Notes: generated from the sequence alone by a model not told the origin. A DNA stretch of 50,417 nucleotides from Deltaproteobacteria bacterium (GCA_016935665.1 JAFGQN010000247.1:1-50417), one strand, 5' to 3'. Shown: positions 1 to 9,830, counted from the stretch's first letter. Program-made: numbers and translations.

Positions 1-21
1 ATCTGCCGCCGCAACCAGTTT

Positions 22-50
22 TCGGCCGGGGATAAACCCCGGGCCCTACA
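22..50. repeat. REP-like GC-rich palindrome
   Basis: A hairpin with stem CCGGGG (26-31) and CCCCGG (37-42) around the loop ATAAA, flanked by further G/C pairs with one bulge. No T-run follows on either strand, so it is a poor intrinsic terminator. The form (a short GC palindrome around an A/T loop outside genes) resembles dispersed extragenic palindromes. Only one copy is visible in this window, so the repeat status is an inference. Confidence 0.4.
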
Positions 51-151
51 TTATTTTGCTGCAGCGACGACTTTGCGATTGCCCTATGGGTGTCCCGGAA
101 TGGGTTGGCGTATTCTGGTGCGGTTTTGCGGCGATTTATATCACGAGCAAA

Positions 152-904
152 TCAGATAGCCTCTTCCTGTTCCACCGCGTCTGATTTATTGGCGGCGGAT
201 GCATGGCGGCGATTGTACTGGCTGATGTAGCCTTTGCGACGATCTTCGTCTTTCCAGAAAACGAACTGGCCGCAGCGGCGCAGGGCGTCCACGGCGTCTT
301 TGAGGTGAGTGTACGCCTGATCGCGGATGCGTTTGACGTCTTTGTCGTACTGGTCGACGGTGGCGGCGGATTTCAGTTCGTGCATTTTTTTGCTCATTTG
401 TGCGGCGAGTTCGAGTTTTTCGAGGTCAAAGCCCACTTTTTCGAGGGGCTCGGGATTCTCTTTGCCAAGGATGGAGATGTCGTTGAGGTCCTGAATCATG
501 TCGGCGTCGGAGCTGCCTTCGGCAATGGCGTTTACCCGGGTGATGAGTTCGATGATGCCGTGATACGCGTAACGCATGGTGTGCAGACATTCGTCGCGCA
601 ATGCGTAGGCGTCGGGAGACTCTTCGTGCCAGATGGCCTGCGCCTCCCTGCGGCCGGTCATCACGTTTTGCCACAGGCTTTGCGCCTCGCTGGCCGCATC
701 GCACCGAATGGGAATATCTTCGAGCAATTCCATGGAAAAGCCCGCCTTTTTGAGAAAGGCAATATCCTTTTGGGCCCACTTGTAATTGGTGTATGCCTCA
801 TGAATATACGTATTCATGGGCATTTGTGGGGGTTTGATGTCTTCTTTGGGAATGGCGGTAATCTGAGGGAGTTTTTGCTCGTAAGCGATTGATTGCGCAG
901 TCAT
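152..904 (-). CDS. Unknown cytoplasmic alpha-helical protein
   Basis: I do not recognise this 250-residue protein. It has no signal peptide or membrane segment, is rich in charged and helix-forming residues, and is probably mostly alpha-helical. The first in-frame ATG lies 69 nt upstream, but I chose the internal start at 904 because an AAAGGA ribosome site sits 6 nt before it and the resulting N-terminus begins MTAQSIAYEQ. The tail is acidic. It is transcribed away from the STAS-like gene, with a 334-nt divergent region between them. That the ORF is a real gene rests on its length, the clean ribosome site and the absence of any credible competing frame. The function is unknown. Confidence 0.6.
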   Translation of the reverse strand: MTAQSIAYEQKLPQITAIPKEDIKPPQMPMNTYIHEAYTNYKWAQKDIAFLKKAGFSMELLEDIPIRCDAASEAQSLWQNVMTGRREAQAIWHEESPDAYALRDECLHTMRYAYHGIIELITRVNAIAEGSSDADMIQDLNDISILGKENPEPLEKVGFDLEKLELAAQMSKKMHELKSAATVDQYDKDVKRIRDQAYTHLKDAVDALRRCGQFVFWKDEDRRKGYISQYNRRHASAANKSDAVEQEEAI

Positions 905-1238
905 TGGGGGTCCTTTCATAGCGTACGGCACATCCGCAGAGGTAGCGTTCCGGAAAAAAAACGCTCCGTGCACTGTTTGCGGGTGATTCGACGAATTGGT
1001 TTTTGGGTGCGAATAAATTACAAAAATCCGGCGAGGGTGTCAAGAGGGAATCTTCGGCGGAAAAATCAATGCCCAAACAGACGCACACATCCGTGACTTC
1101 CATGTCACGGAATCGGTTCCGCCACCTCGAATTCCATTTTTTTACCCAGTTCCGGTGGTTGCATCTTCCCGTTAAGCTATATTGTCTGTGACCGTTATGA
1201 TGTGTTCACGGACTGCTGTGTTCACCAAAGGAGATGTC
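905..1238. other. Divergent intergenic region with one strong palindrome
   Basis: This 334-nt stretch separates two divergent genes and must hold both promoters. No coding frame in it looks real. The only clear structure is the 8-bp-arm inverted repeat at 1090-1111, listed separately. I could not assign convincing -35/-10 boxes. Confidence 0.5.
1090..1111. promoter_or_regulatory. Perfect inverted repeat, candidate operator
   Basis: Arms TCCGTGAC and GTCACGGA are perfect 8-bp complements around TTCCAT. The GTGA...TCAC core is like that of Crp/Fnr-family sites, but the gap between the halves is 8 nt rather than the usual 6. It lies 128 nt before the STAS-like gene start and 186 nt before the divergent unknown gene. 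It could be an operator for either gene, or an RNA hairpin. Confidence 0.4.
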
Positions 1239-1646
1239 ATGGAAGTATTTAGAGTTGAAGACAAATTGACTGTATTCTGGCGCGACGATGTGAAAGCCAT
1301 TGTGGACGAGTGGCAAAACTATGCCGTTACCCTTGCCGAATTTAAAAACGCGGTGTTGAACAAAGGGCTAACGCATGCCAAAGCCAATAATGGCATCGCG
1401 TGGATTGTGGACTCCAGCAACGCAAAGGGGGCTTTTACCCAGGAAATACAAAACTTTATTGGCACAGAACTTTTTCCGGCATTCGCCAAAAACGGCATTA
1501 AATATTTTATTACTGTTTTGCCCCAGAGCGGCATCACCAAACTCACCGTCAAAAACTATTCCCGAAAAGCGGGACCCAATGGGCTGGAGCTGGTTGAAGC
1601 CCAAACGCTGGATGCTGCCATCGATTTCCTTAACCAAAACAAATGA
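1239..1646 (+). CDS. SpoIIAA-like/STAS-fold small protein
   Basis: A 135-residue soluble protein. The alternating pattern (a strand with a central Trp near the start, an amphipathic helix AEFKNAVL, a strand IAWIVDSS, a helix ending in [14 protein letters not shown], then a strand ITVLP) matches the SpoIIAA-like/STAS-SEC14 family of small regulators common in Bacteroidetes and delta-proteobacteria. No catalytic residues are expected in that family, and its partners are usually unknown. The start at 1239 is chosen over the upstream in-frame ATGs because AAAGGAG lies 5 nt before it. It is convergent with the transaldolase relic and pbpC. The family assignment rests on pattern rather than on a diagnostic motif. 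Confidence 0.55.
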   Translation: MEVFRVEDKLTVFWRDDVKAIVDEWQNYAVTLAEFKNAVLNKGLTHAKANNGIAWIVDSSNAKGAFTQEIQNFIGTELFPAFAKNGIKYFITVLPQSGITKLTVKNYSRKAGPNGLELVEAQTLDAAIDFLNQNK

Positions 1647-1658
1647 GTTGATTGCCGC

Positions 1659-1928
1659 CATTGCCTGGAGAGACGGTGAAATGGTGAGCAAATCACAACC
1701 GGCCAGTGCGATGATTTCGCCAATATTGCGAAAGCTTGCGCCCATTACTTCGGTTTTGTACCCAAACTTTTTGTAGTAATTGTAAATCTGGATGACCGAT
1801 AGCACCCCCGGGTCCTCATGGGCGGCAATGGAATCCACACCGCGTTTGGCTTTGTGCCAATCCAGAATCCGCCCCACAAATGGCGAAATCAACGTCACCT
1901 TCGCCAAGGCGCAGGCAACCCGCTTCAT
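1659..1928 (-). pseudogene. tal: Transaldolase relic (internal fragment)
   Basis: Minus-strand translation gives about 80 residues unmistakably like the C-terminal half of classical transaldolase (E. coli TalB roughly residues 172-250): [12 protein letters not shown], then [24 protein letters not shown] and LAGCD.LTI. The N-terminal two thirds, including the Schiff-base lysine strand, are absent, and so is the C-terminal 60-residue helix bundle. The fragment begins two codons after the pbpC stop and in the same reading frame as pbpC, and it ends next to the 3' end of the convergent STAS-like gene. It cannot be an active enzyme. It is best read as the remnant left by a deletion that joined pbpC to an old tal gene. 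Confidence 0.85.
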
Positions 1929-1934
1929 TTTCTT

Positions 1935-3899
1935 TCAGGGGTGCACATGCACGTCGCACTGTTCGTTTGGGACGGTTCCTTTCTGGAAGTACTCCAGCTT
2001 TTGATGGGGGCAGTTGGGAGTAATGCGTTTGCCGGACTCGGGGCACACAGTGGCGCGTTCGATGCCTCGTGGCGGTTTGGGCAGGGTGAGTGCCTTCCCG
2101 CGGGAGGCTAAAAGCAGGGCGTCTCTGGCCAGGGGGGCGGCGCCGCTCATGCCCAGCACGCCTTTGGTGGGATTGCCGTCAAAGCGGCCCGTCCAGGCGG
2201 CGACGATGAGCTCTTTGGTGGCGAAAATGGCCACCGTATCGGAAAACCCCCGTGCGGTACCGGTTTTGACCGCCACTTTGTACGGCAAATCGGCAGGCAG
2301 TTCGTCCCCAAACACTTTGCGTCTGGCCTCTGTGTCGCTGAGCATGTCCATGGTGAGCCAGGCCACCTGCTTTGAAAACACCTGTTGTTCTGTTTGCCTG
2401 GGCTGCCACGGCTTTTGCCCACCTGCGAAATCGATTTGATGAATGCCCACAGGAGAAATCACCCGGCCCTCACGCACTAAAAAGCCATATCCTGCCGCCA
2501 AATCCACAAGGCGCACTTTGGTATCCCCAAGGGCCAAACGCAATCCGTACTCCGGTGCGCTTTGAGACAGTTCGGAAACCCCCGAAAGCCGCAGCTTTTC
2601 CATGACCCGCGTCACGCCTGTTTTTTCCAGCACGTGAATCGCCGCAATGTTGTATGAACCGGCCAGCGCTTCCCGATAGCGCACCATCCCGTGCTCTGTG
2701 GGCTTTTTCCCGCGAACCTGGTAGGCCGAATCCGGGGTGATCCTATCGGCAACGATGGTGGCGGGGGAATCCCCCTGTTCAATGGCAGTGGCATACACAA
2801 ACGGCTTTAACGCCGAACCGGGATACCGCCGCCGCGTGGCAATGTTCACGGTGCTGCCCCCCTTCTCGTGAAAAGAAGCCGACCCCACCATGGCCAGCAC
2901 CTCCCCTGTGGGCGCATCCAGCACCACCACCCCCGCCTGTTCCACGCCCCGATCTTTTAGCGCGGCCACATGGGCGGCCACGCTGTGTTCCACCGCTTCC
3001 TGCAGATACCAGTCCAGCGTGGTAACCACCTCGCCCCCGCTCTGTTGCGTTTCTTTGGGCAGTTCGTCCAACACCCAGTCCACAAAATGAGGCGCCTTGA
3101 ACGCAAACCCATGCAGCGTTGGCCGCACCTTTTCTTTTTTGGCGCGCGCGGCTTCGTTGCGGCTGATTCGGCCATCGGCCACCAGCAGATTCAACAGATG
3201 CGCCTGACGTTTTATCACGCGGTCGTGATGTTTAACCGGATTATAAAAGGAGGGACCCCGCGGCAGCACCGCCAGATAGGTGGCTTCCCCCACACTGAGC
3301 GCCGATGCGCTTTTGCCAAAGTATCGTCTGGCCGCCGCTTCAATACCGTACGCCTGATTGCCAAAATAGGCGCGATTAAGATACTGCTCCAGAATAAACG
3401 GCTTGCTCACCGCCCGCTCCAGCCGAAGCGCCAGCACCGTTTCACGCAGCTTGTTCCACAATGTTCGCTTTGCCCCCGGCGAATGCAGATTGCGCACCAG
3501 TTGCATCGTGATGGTGGAGGCGCCAAAATGGAATCCCCCCTCCTTAAGATTCAACGCAACAGCGCGCAGGATGGCGGGGACATCCACACCGCAGTGCTCG
3601 AAAAAATTCTTATCTTCAGAAGCCAGCAGCGTAGAGATAACGTGGGCATCAATGTCTTTCAACTGGACCCAGGCATGTCGGGGAGTAAAACCGTCGGTGC
3701 CATTTACATTCATCCGCCGAAGCACCACGCCGGTTCGATCCTTCACCACAACTGCGCCGTGTCCCCTGCCCTGCAACCGGGCCACGGGATACGCCACTGT
3801 CACCACCGCGAGACCCAGCACCGCCACGGGTAAAATGATCATGGCGCCAATCGACATCAGCAAAACACGACGTAATTTTTTGGATGGTACCAATCTCAT
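1935..3899 (-). CDS. pbpC: Penicillin-binding protein 1C (transglycosylase/transpeptidase)
   Basis: A bifunctional class A penicillin-binding protein of the PBP1C type that polymerises and may cross-link peptidoglycan in the periplasm. A single N-terminal membrane anchor spans about residues 12-38. The glycosyltransferase-51 motifs are present in order: EDKNFFEH (catalytic Glu95), GASTITMQ, the basic RTLWNKLRE block, and ILEQYLN. The transpeptidase has the nucleophile in SALK (Ser362), SYN (415-417) and KTG (545-547). The tail keeps the Cys-containing linker (CPESGKR...CPH) typical of PBP1C but stops at residue 654, so the usual C-terminal BiPBP_C domain is missing. It lies 68 nt downstream of the alpha-2-macroglobulin gene on the same strand, the classic pairing. 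Start ATG at 3899, with AAAGGG upstream. Confidence 0.95.
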   Translation of the reverse strand: MRLVPSKKLRRVLLMSIGAMIILPVAVLGLAVVTVAYPVARLQGRGHGAVVVKDRTGVVLRRMNVNGTDGFTPRHAWVQLKDIDAHVISTLLASEDKNFFEHCGVDVPAILRAVALNLKEGGFHFGASTITMQLVRNLHSPGAKRTLWNKLRETVLALRLERAVSKPFILEQYLNRAYFGNQAYGIEAAARRYFGKSASALSVGEATYLAVLPRGPSFYNPVKHHDRVIKRQAHLLNLLVADGRISRNEAARAKKEKVRPTLHGFAFKAPHFVDWVLDELPKETQQSGGEVVTTLDWYLQEAVEHSVAAHVAALKDRGVEQAGVVVLDAPTGEVLAMVGSASFHEKGGSTVNIATRRRYPGSALKPFVYATAIEQGDSPATIVADRITPDSAYQVRGKKPTEHGMVRYREALAGSYNIAAIHVLEKTGVTRVMEKLRLSGVSELSQSAPEYGLRLALGDTKVRLVDLAAGYGFLVREGRVISPVGIHQIDFAGGQKPWQPRQTEQQVFSKQVAWLTMDMLSDTEARRKVFGDELPADLPYKVAVKTGTARGFSDTVAIFATKELIVAAWTGRFDGNPTKGVLGMSGAAPLARDALLLASRGKALTLPKPPRGIERATVCPESGKRITPNCPHQKLEYFQKGTVPNEQCDVHVHP

Positions 3900-3967
3900 A
3901 CAATGGACCCTTTTTTTGCATCGATGGTGGTGTCGAAATCCCCCCCGAATGACGCCGGTATTCCTAT

Positions 3968-6900
3968 TTATCTGAACACGACAACCGTATTTTCCGCCGA
4001 CAAACCATAATGTGACGGCGTGTACATCTCTTCAGCCAACGTGCCGGGAGAGGCAAATGTTCCAGGAATCGTGGCGCGCATGAGATACTCCACCACAAAG
4101 GCGCCCGGCTGCATGCGATTCATGAAGGCCTGCACCTGGTCATCGCGCAGCTCCACATAGTCCCACCCAAAATTGCTGGAGGTATTTCGCCTTAAAGACG
4201 CATCCTCTGTGGCCAGACGCGTATTTATCGCTTCGAAGCCCGCAGGAATGTTATCGGCCACTGCCACATAGTCTCTGGCCAGGCTGGTATTGCCTTCAAT
4301 GCGCACCCGCACGAGGGTCCCCGCTTTCACTTTGGAAACCGGTTTGCCGGTTTCCAGGTCCGTGTATGAGCGCTTCACCTCAAATCCTTTGTTCACCGCC
4401 GACGCACCATCGCTCTCTCTGGAAAGGGCCATGTTTACAAAGACATTCATAGGGGTATCACTTTGCACTCGCAGCACGCCTTTTTGTGTGTTTTTCAGCT
4501 TTCGCACAAAGCGCACAATGCGCGAGCCTTTCACATTCACTTCCTGCCATTTTTTACCGTTCAATGTAATCGTCACTTTTGCCTCGCCCCCTTCCTGGGC
4601 GCGCACAAAATCGGAAATGGCAATCAGTGCATACACGTTTTCCTGAGTGTTGCCCCAGCGGCCACTGCCCACGCGCATGTTCTTTAATCCGTCCACCAGT
4701 TTGGGAATCTCCGGCAGTTGCGCATCGAATTCCAGCAGCGCCGAAATGGCCATGGCGGTCGTGCGTGTGTCGCTGCTCCAGTACCACGAATATTGGTCGG
4801 TCTCGTGAATGGACAGCGTATCATTATCGGCCACTGCGGCGCCCAGAATTTCATCCACCAACGTCTGTGCCAGCGCGCGGTCCGCGTTGGCGGCCAGTAT
4901 GGCACGCAGTAAAAATGCTTTGCCGTACAAAGGCAGTTGCGCGCGCGATTCAAACAGTCTGGAAATCAATCCCATATCCGCCTTGTTGTAATGCGCCAGC
5001 ACAAATGCCGCCATCGCCTGCTCCGCCGCTTCTCCCGGACGTTGTGCCTCTCCTGTGGTGGCGGCCCAGTTGGCCAGGGCATTGGCGCCGCGACTCAGCG
5101 CGTTTTTATCCACCCGCACTCCGGCTTTCTGCGCTTCACTCAATCCCCAAAGGGCGTACGCCGTTAAATGCGGCTGCGGTGTGGAGCCCGGCCACAGACT
5201 GAACTGGCCGTCGTCATGCTGGTGTTTAAGCACCTTATCCACTCCAAACGATATGTACTTTTTAAGCGGTGTTCCCTTGAGCTCATCCAGTTTCATACTG
5301 GTGGCCAGATCTGTCACCTTGAACATGGGCAGGAGCCTGGACAGGGTCTGCTCCAGACATCCATACGGGTACTGCACCAGATAGCGCAGACTCTCACCCA
5401 GCATGCCCAGTCCGTATCGGTCCACACTCACGCCAATATTGCTCTGACCCGCAACCAAATCATCCGGCCACGACAATGCCACATCGCCTGTATCCTCTGT
5501 TTTGCCATCGAAAAGGGTGCTGCGCTCCACCAGTAAATTGCGTCGCACCGGCAATGTCATTTTAAAGGCATCGTCAAATTCGCCTTTGTCAGTCAACATT
5601 TGGGCCGACATCTGCACACTGGCCTGTTTCTGTTTGCCCACTTTCGCGGCAAACTGAATCCGTTTGGACTCGCCGCTCTTAAGAGTGATGGTCTCGCCGC
5701 TGCCACGAGTCCACAGTCCGGTCAACTCCCAGTTCACTTTCACTTCGCCACTGACTTTGGAATAATTATGGACCATAGCGCCCATTTTAACCGTGTCTCC
5801 CGAGCCAAAGAACCTGGGCAGTACCGGTTGAAGCAACAACTTCTTATTGATAACAATGCGCCTATCCGACGATCCGAATTTGTCCACGTCATCTGCAGCC
5901 ACCGCCATGACCCGGAATGCGGTCAGATTGTCCGGCGCCTCAAACTCGAACGCCGCCTCACCGTTCTCATCGGTCACCAAATCCGGTTTCCAATAAGCCG
6001 ACGCCACAAATCGACTGCGCACGCGGGGCCCCGCTTCCTCACCGCCATCCGCCCCTTCCTCGGCTTCATCCACGGGACTTTTGTATCGCAACAGATTGAT
6101 CAGATTGGTGCTGGTATCCACCCCCAGACCAAACGGTGCGTAAATGGTGGTGAGCGGATTGGGCGTTTTGTAGTTAATTACCTGCAGCACGCCTTCGTCG
6201 GCCACAGAGACCGCCACCTCCCCCACCACCGGCTGTCCATTGGCAGTGAGGCGAATTTTTCCATGCACCATTTCCCCGGGTTCATACTCGGTTTTGTCGG
6301 TTTCGATGTTCACCTTCAACGCGCGGTTTTCCGTGGAAATATCGAGATTGATCACGCCCATGAAAAACGTGGGGCGCTCCGCATCCGTATCGCCTTTGCG
6401 CGGCGTAACCGATGCAATGGACACAAACACATTGGGGGAATAGTTGTCCTTTATGGGAATATTGATGCCTTCCCCAGCGGCCACTCCGTCGGTGATAAAC
6501 GATTCAATGATCCCGGAGCGTTCCACGGTCACCAGCAGTTTGCCCCCTTCGGTATTGGCCTTGGGAATGACCACAGCCGTTTGGCCGGGCGCGTATTTTT
6601 CTTTGGATGGCACCAGGGTCATGCGATGGGAATCTTCGCCGCCCCACCAGAAATAGTCCCGTCCGGTCACCCATACCCAGGTGGTGCTCACCACATTCTT
6701 TCCCCGACTGTCCTTGCCGCTGACGCGAATGGTATAATCCCCGGGCTTTTTCACCGGAAAATCAAAGTGACTTCCTCCAGCCTCAATCGAGACCTCTTTG
6801 GAATCCAGCTTTTCGTCAAACCGGTCGCAGCGATACCCTCTGTCCGGGCTGCTGGAGCAATCCCAGCGATACCGTTCCAGCGAAATTTTTGCGTCGTGCA

Positions 6901-9520
6901 TCACCGGCGTCCCGCTTTTGGAAAGCGCCACCACATCCACCCCCAGCGGATCTTTGACATCCTGAATCCAGGACGACGCTTTTACCCCCAGATATACATC
7001 AGTGGGATGACCGCGAACCACCACGGTTTTAGTCACCTGCTGGTCCGTCTCATCGGTCACACTGGCGCGGGCAATATAATCCACCTGCGACTTCACATTC
7101 TTTTGCGAGTCCCGAAGCTGGAAGGAAAACCCGCCTTTACTGTCGGTGGTGGTGGCGCCATCCGAGACAAACTCTTTATGATTGTTTTCCTCCTCATACA
7201 TATCATCAAAGTACCATCCCCAGTAATCGTCTTCACCTTCACCAAAGCTGTATCCCCGATATTTGGGAAATGCCACATAACGGTTCCTGCGACCCACATC
7301 CCATTCCACATTGGCATTTTTTACCGGGGCGCCAAACAGGTAATCGGCGCTGAATGCAAACTTCAATTTTTCCCCCACCAACACGTCATCGGGCACGGAT
7401 GTCTTTTTTATTTCAAAGGCCACCGGTCGGAATTCCTCCACGCTGAAGCGCTCGCGGAAGGTCTGTCCGGCAATGGCGATTTTGGCGTAGTAGTCGCCCA
7501 GCCGCGCCGCACTGCCCAGAGCCACTTTAAAATCAACGCTGCCAAACCGGCTTAAGGCCATTTTCTTTTCGAGAATGGGGGTTCCCCACGAATCGGTTAC
7601 GGTGATTTCAGCGTTATCCTTTGGAATCACTGGCGGGCCATTGAGCGACACTTCCCTAACCAGCGCCTTGAAATACACGGTCTCACCCGGCCGATAGATG
7701 CCCCGGTCGGACTGAATGAATCCGCGGATGCGCGTGGTCCTGGGATATCTGTCGGACGTCACCGAAAAGTTCCAAAGCGTGATGCCGCTGTTCCAATCCC
7801 CGTCTACCACGGCGGTATCGCCGGCTTTTTCCACCACGGCAATGAATCGCTGCGAACTGTAGTAATCGTTATACTCACTCAAATCATCGCCGGGTTTCTC
7901 CAGCACCGCACTGCCCGGGATGGTCACTTTGCCATCGGCATCCGTTCGGCCCGAAAACCGTCGTTTGCCATCCAAAGAGTAAATGGACACCGTCGCCCCC
8001 GCCACCGTGTCCCCCGAGGACATGGAGGTCACCCAGACCAGCCCGGACGCCGGCCCCACTTTCAGCATCACCGCCAAATCAGTTACGCTGGCCAGCACGC
8101 GATATGGATACGCCCCCCAGGACTGTTTTTCCTTTTGCGCGCGCACATCGTCACTGGTGAATTCCGCCAGAAATATCCCACTTGTACTCCCGTTGCCACA
8201 CAATTGCGGCAGGGAAATGCGCTGCTCTGCCCAGCGGTTTTTAGTCTCACTCAGCTGCAATTGCTCCGATTTGGGGCGCAACTGCAATTCCTTCCATTTA
8301 ATATCGTTGTCTTCCTGGCCAATCCAGGGGTGCAGATTCAGGTTTCCCGACCCCAGCACTTTGGCAATGAGGCGGGCGGGTATCTGTGCACAGTCAATCC
8401 CAAGATTTGAAACATTCCGCGTCCACAACGGATACCCATCCATTTGGGATTCCTGTGTGACAATGCCCGTTTCCGAGCTGATGGCGGGGGGTGCGTCCGT
8501 GGTGGTAAAGCGAACCCGTTTGCCCGCTTCCAGCGTTTGCATAAACTGATCGGCCAGCCCCTTGTTAATCTGAATATCGTATTGAGACACCGCTTCCAGG
8601 TAGCTGTCCCATTTGTACACCTTTCCGCTTTTGGACCGGTCCCAATGACTGTTGGACAATCGTTTGCCATTGACCCGCACATCCACGTGCTTTTCAAATA
8701 CCGAGCGCGCCACGGGTGTCGAGAACTCAATGCGCACCAGGCCCGCTTCCGGTGGAATTTCTTTTTTGTTTGGCATCGTCCTGGCGACTTCAAACCTGGG
8801 AAAAGTGGTAAATTCAGCGGTGGCTTCCTCAAGGAGCCAGTTCCCTTTGGCGGGCGAAAGCTTTTGGCACCGGATTTCGTATGTCTCCCCCTGCAACAAT
8901 GGATGCAGGGGCGCTACTGCAATGAGAGTATCCGGCTTTTTATCCCCTTTTTGCACCAACAGCATTTTGTCATCGTTTTTCTTTCGATACAACGCGCACG
9001 ACGCCTCGACCGCAGCGCCGGTAACCGGTTGCGTAAAGCGCAGCGCAAACCGCGGATCACTGGGTGCCATTTTGGTATCGATGCCCACAATGCCGCTAAA
9101 TCGCAAGGGATCGTGCACAAAAGAGAACTTTTGCTCTTTGGGGGGGACGCGGGCAGCGAGCGCTTTTTTCAGCGAGACCTCGTACCGGGTAGACCGTTGC
9201 CAGGATGTTTTGGGCCGAAGCGAAAGGGTTTGTCTATCCAACCATCGCGCCGCCACGGTTTCTTTGGGACTCAATGCAACCGGTACGTCCTGCACTGGCT
9301 TGCCAACGGCGTCCTCAGATACCACCGGCTTGTCAAATTTGAGTTGAATCTGCTCCCGGTTGTCCAGCACCACATCTTTGGGAGAAAACGAGACCACGTG
9401 TAAATCCTGAGCCGGGGCACTGCTGCTCCCGGAACAGGCCCACGCCCCCAACACCGCAATAAACAGTCCGACTCGATTGAACCACCTCATAGCAGAAAAC
9501 GGATGAATTGATGCGACCAT
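3968..9520 (-). CDS. Bacterial alpha-2-macroglobulin lipoprotein (YfhM-like)
   Basis: A large (1850 residues) periplasmic protease-trapping protein. The start at 9520 is preceded by AAAAGGAG. The N-terminus has a lipoprotein-type signal (hydrophobic stretch ending GAWAC, then Ser/Gly). The body carries the MG-domain repeats of the family, including an MG2 stretch around DRGIYRPGETVYFKALVRE, and the thioester site YGCLEQTLSR with the reactive Cys at about residue 1388, followed by the helical TED domain. Family knowledge: in Gram-negatives these proteins guard the cell against host or competitor proteases and work with PBP1C, which repairs damaged peptidoglycan. The pbpC gene directly downstream fits that role. 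The intact CLEQ motif says the thioester is functional. Confidence 0.95.
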   Translation of the reverse strand: MVASIHPFSAMRWFNRVGLFIAVLGAWACSGSSSAPAQDLHVVSFSPKDVVLDNREQIQLKFDKPVVSEDAVGKPVQDVPVALSPKETVAARWLDRQTLSLRPKTSWQRSTRYEVSLKKALAARVPPKEQKFSFVHDPLRFSGIVGIDTKMAPSDPRFALRFTQPVTGAAVEASCALYRKKNDDKMLLVQKGDKKPDTLIAVAPLHPLLQGETYEIRCQKLSPAKGNWLLEEATAEFTTFPRFEVARTMPNKKEIPPEAGLVRIEFSTPVARSVFEKHVDVRVNGKRLSNSHWDRSKSGKVYKWDSYLEAVSQYDIQINKGLADQFMQTLEAGKRVRFTTTDAPPAISSETGIVTQESQMDGYPLWTRNVSNLGIDCAQIPARLIAKVLGSGNLNLHPWIGQEDNDIKWKELQLRPKSEQLQLSETKNRWAEQRISLPQLCGNGSTSGIFLAEFTSDDVRAQKEKQSWGAYPYRVLASVTDLAVMLKVGPASGLVWVTSMSSGDTVAGATVSIYSLDGKRRFSGRTDADGKVTIPGSAVLEKPGDDLSEYNDYYSSQRFIAVVEKAGDTAVVDGDWNSGITLWNFSVTSDRYPRTTRIRGFIQSDRGIYRPGETVYFKALVREVSLNGPPVIPKDNAEITVTDSWGTPILEKKMALSRFGSVDFKVALGSAARLGDYYAKIAIAGQTFRERFSVEEFRPVAFEIKKTSVPDDVLVGEKLKFAFSADYLFGAPVKNANVEWDVGRRNRYVAFPKYRGYSFGEGEDDYWGWYFDDMYEEENNHKEFVSDGATTTDSKGGFSFQLRDSQKNVKSQVDYIARASVTDETDQQVTKTVVVRGHPTDVYLGVKASSWIQDVKDPLGVDVVALSKSGTPVMHDAKISLERYRWDCSSSPDRGYRCDRFDEKLDSKEVSIEAGGSHFDFPVKKPGDYTIRVSGKDSRGKNVVSTTWVWVTGRDYFWWGGEDSHRMTLVPSKEKYAPGQTAVVIPKANTEGGKLLVTVERSGIIESFITDGVAAGEGINIPIKDNYSPNVFVSIASVTPRKGDTDAERPTFFMGVINLDISTENRALKVNIETDKTEYEPGEMVHGKIRLTANGQPVVGEVAVSVADEGVLQVINYKTPNPLTTIYAPFGLGVDTSTNLINLLRYKSPVDEAEEGADGGEEAGPRVRSRFVASAYWKPDLVTDENGEAAFEFEAPDNLTAFRVMAVAADDVDKFGSSDRRIVINKKLLLQPVLPRFFGSGDTVKMGAMVHNYSKVSGEVKVNWELTGLWTRGSGETITLKSGESKRIQFAAKVGKQKQASVQMSAQMLTDKGEFDDAFKMTLPVRRNLLVERSTLFDGKTEDTGDVALSWPDDLVAGQSNIGVSVDRYGLGMLGESLRYLVQYPYGCLEQTLSRLLPMFKVTDLATSMKLDELKGTPLKKYISFGVDKVLKHQHDDGQFSLWPGSTPQPHLTAYALWGLSEAQKAGVRVDKNALSRGANALANWAATTGEAQRPGEAAEQAMAAFVLAHYNKADMGLISRLFESRAQLPLYGKAFLLRAILAANADRALAQTLVDEILGAAVADNDTLSIHETDQYSWYWSSDTRTTAMAISALLEFDAQLPEIPKLVDGLKNMRVGSGRWGNTQENVYALIAISDFVRAQEGGEAKVTITLNGKKWQEVNVKGSRIVRFVRKLKNTQKGVLRVQSDTPMNVFVNMALSRESDGASAVNKGFEVKRSYTDLETGKPVSKVKAGTLVRVRIEGNTSLARDYVAVADNIPAGFEAINTRLATEDASLRRNTSSNFGWDYVELRDDQVQAFMNRMQPGAFVVEYLMRATIPGTFASPGTLAEEMYTPSHYGLSAENTVVVFR

Positions 9521-9830
9521 ACCAGTGCTCCTTTTTGTGTTGGCATCTCCATTTATCCAATTCCCAACACAAACAAAAGATTTCAAACGTGACTTATTTT
9601 TTTAATTCAAGTTGAATCCTGGCGCACGGGGAAATTTGAGGCTTTCGGTGGCGGCACCACGCTGCACCTGCTTGAAGAAAAACCCTGGAATCAAATGCAA
9701 TAGGTGACACAAGCACATTTGCGAGAAACGAAGCGCAATATAACACGACCAGCTGAATCAGCCGTCTTAAAGCGGAGAGAAGTTAATAGGACAACGGAAT
9801 AGACCGCATCGAACGTCGCGGGTGAAATCG

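Noticed and set aside
1660..1928. Intact transaldolase gene extended to 1368
   Set aside because: Only the 1659-1928 part resembles transaldolase; the remainder is antisense to the STAS-like gene, and the N-terminal two thirds of the enzyme are missing.
5600..7555. Long plus-strand frame of 651 codons
   Set aside because: Lies entirely antisense to the alpha-2-macroglobulin gene, which has clear family motifs; composition is typical of a shadow frame.
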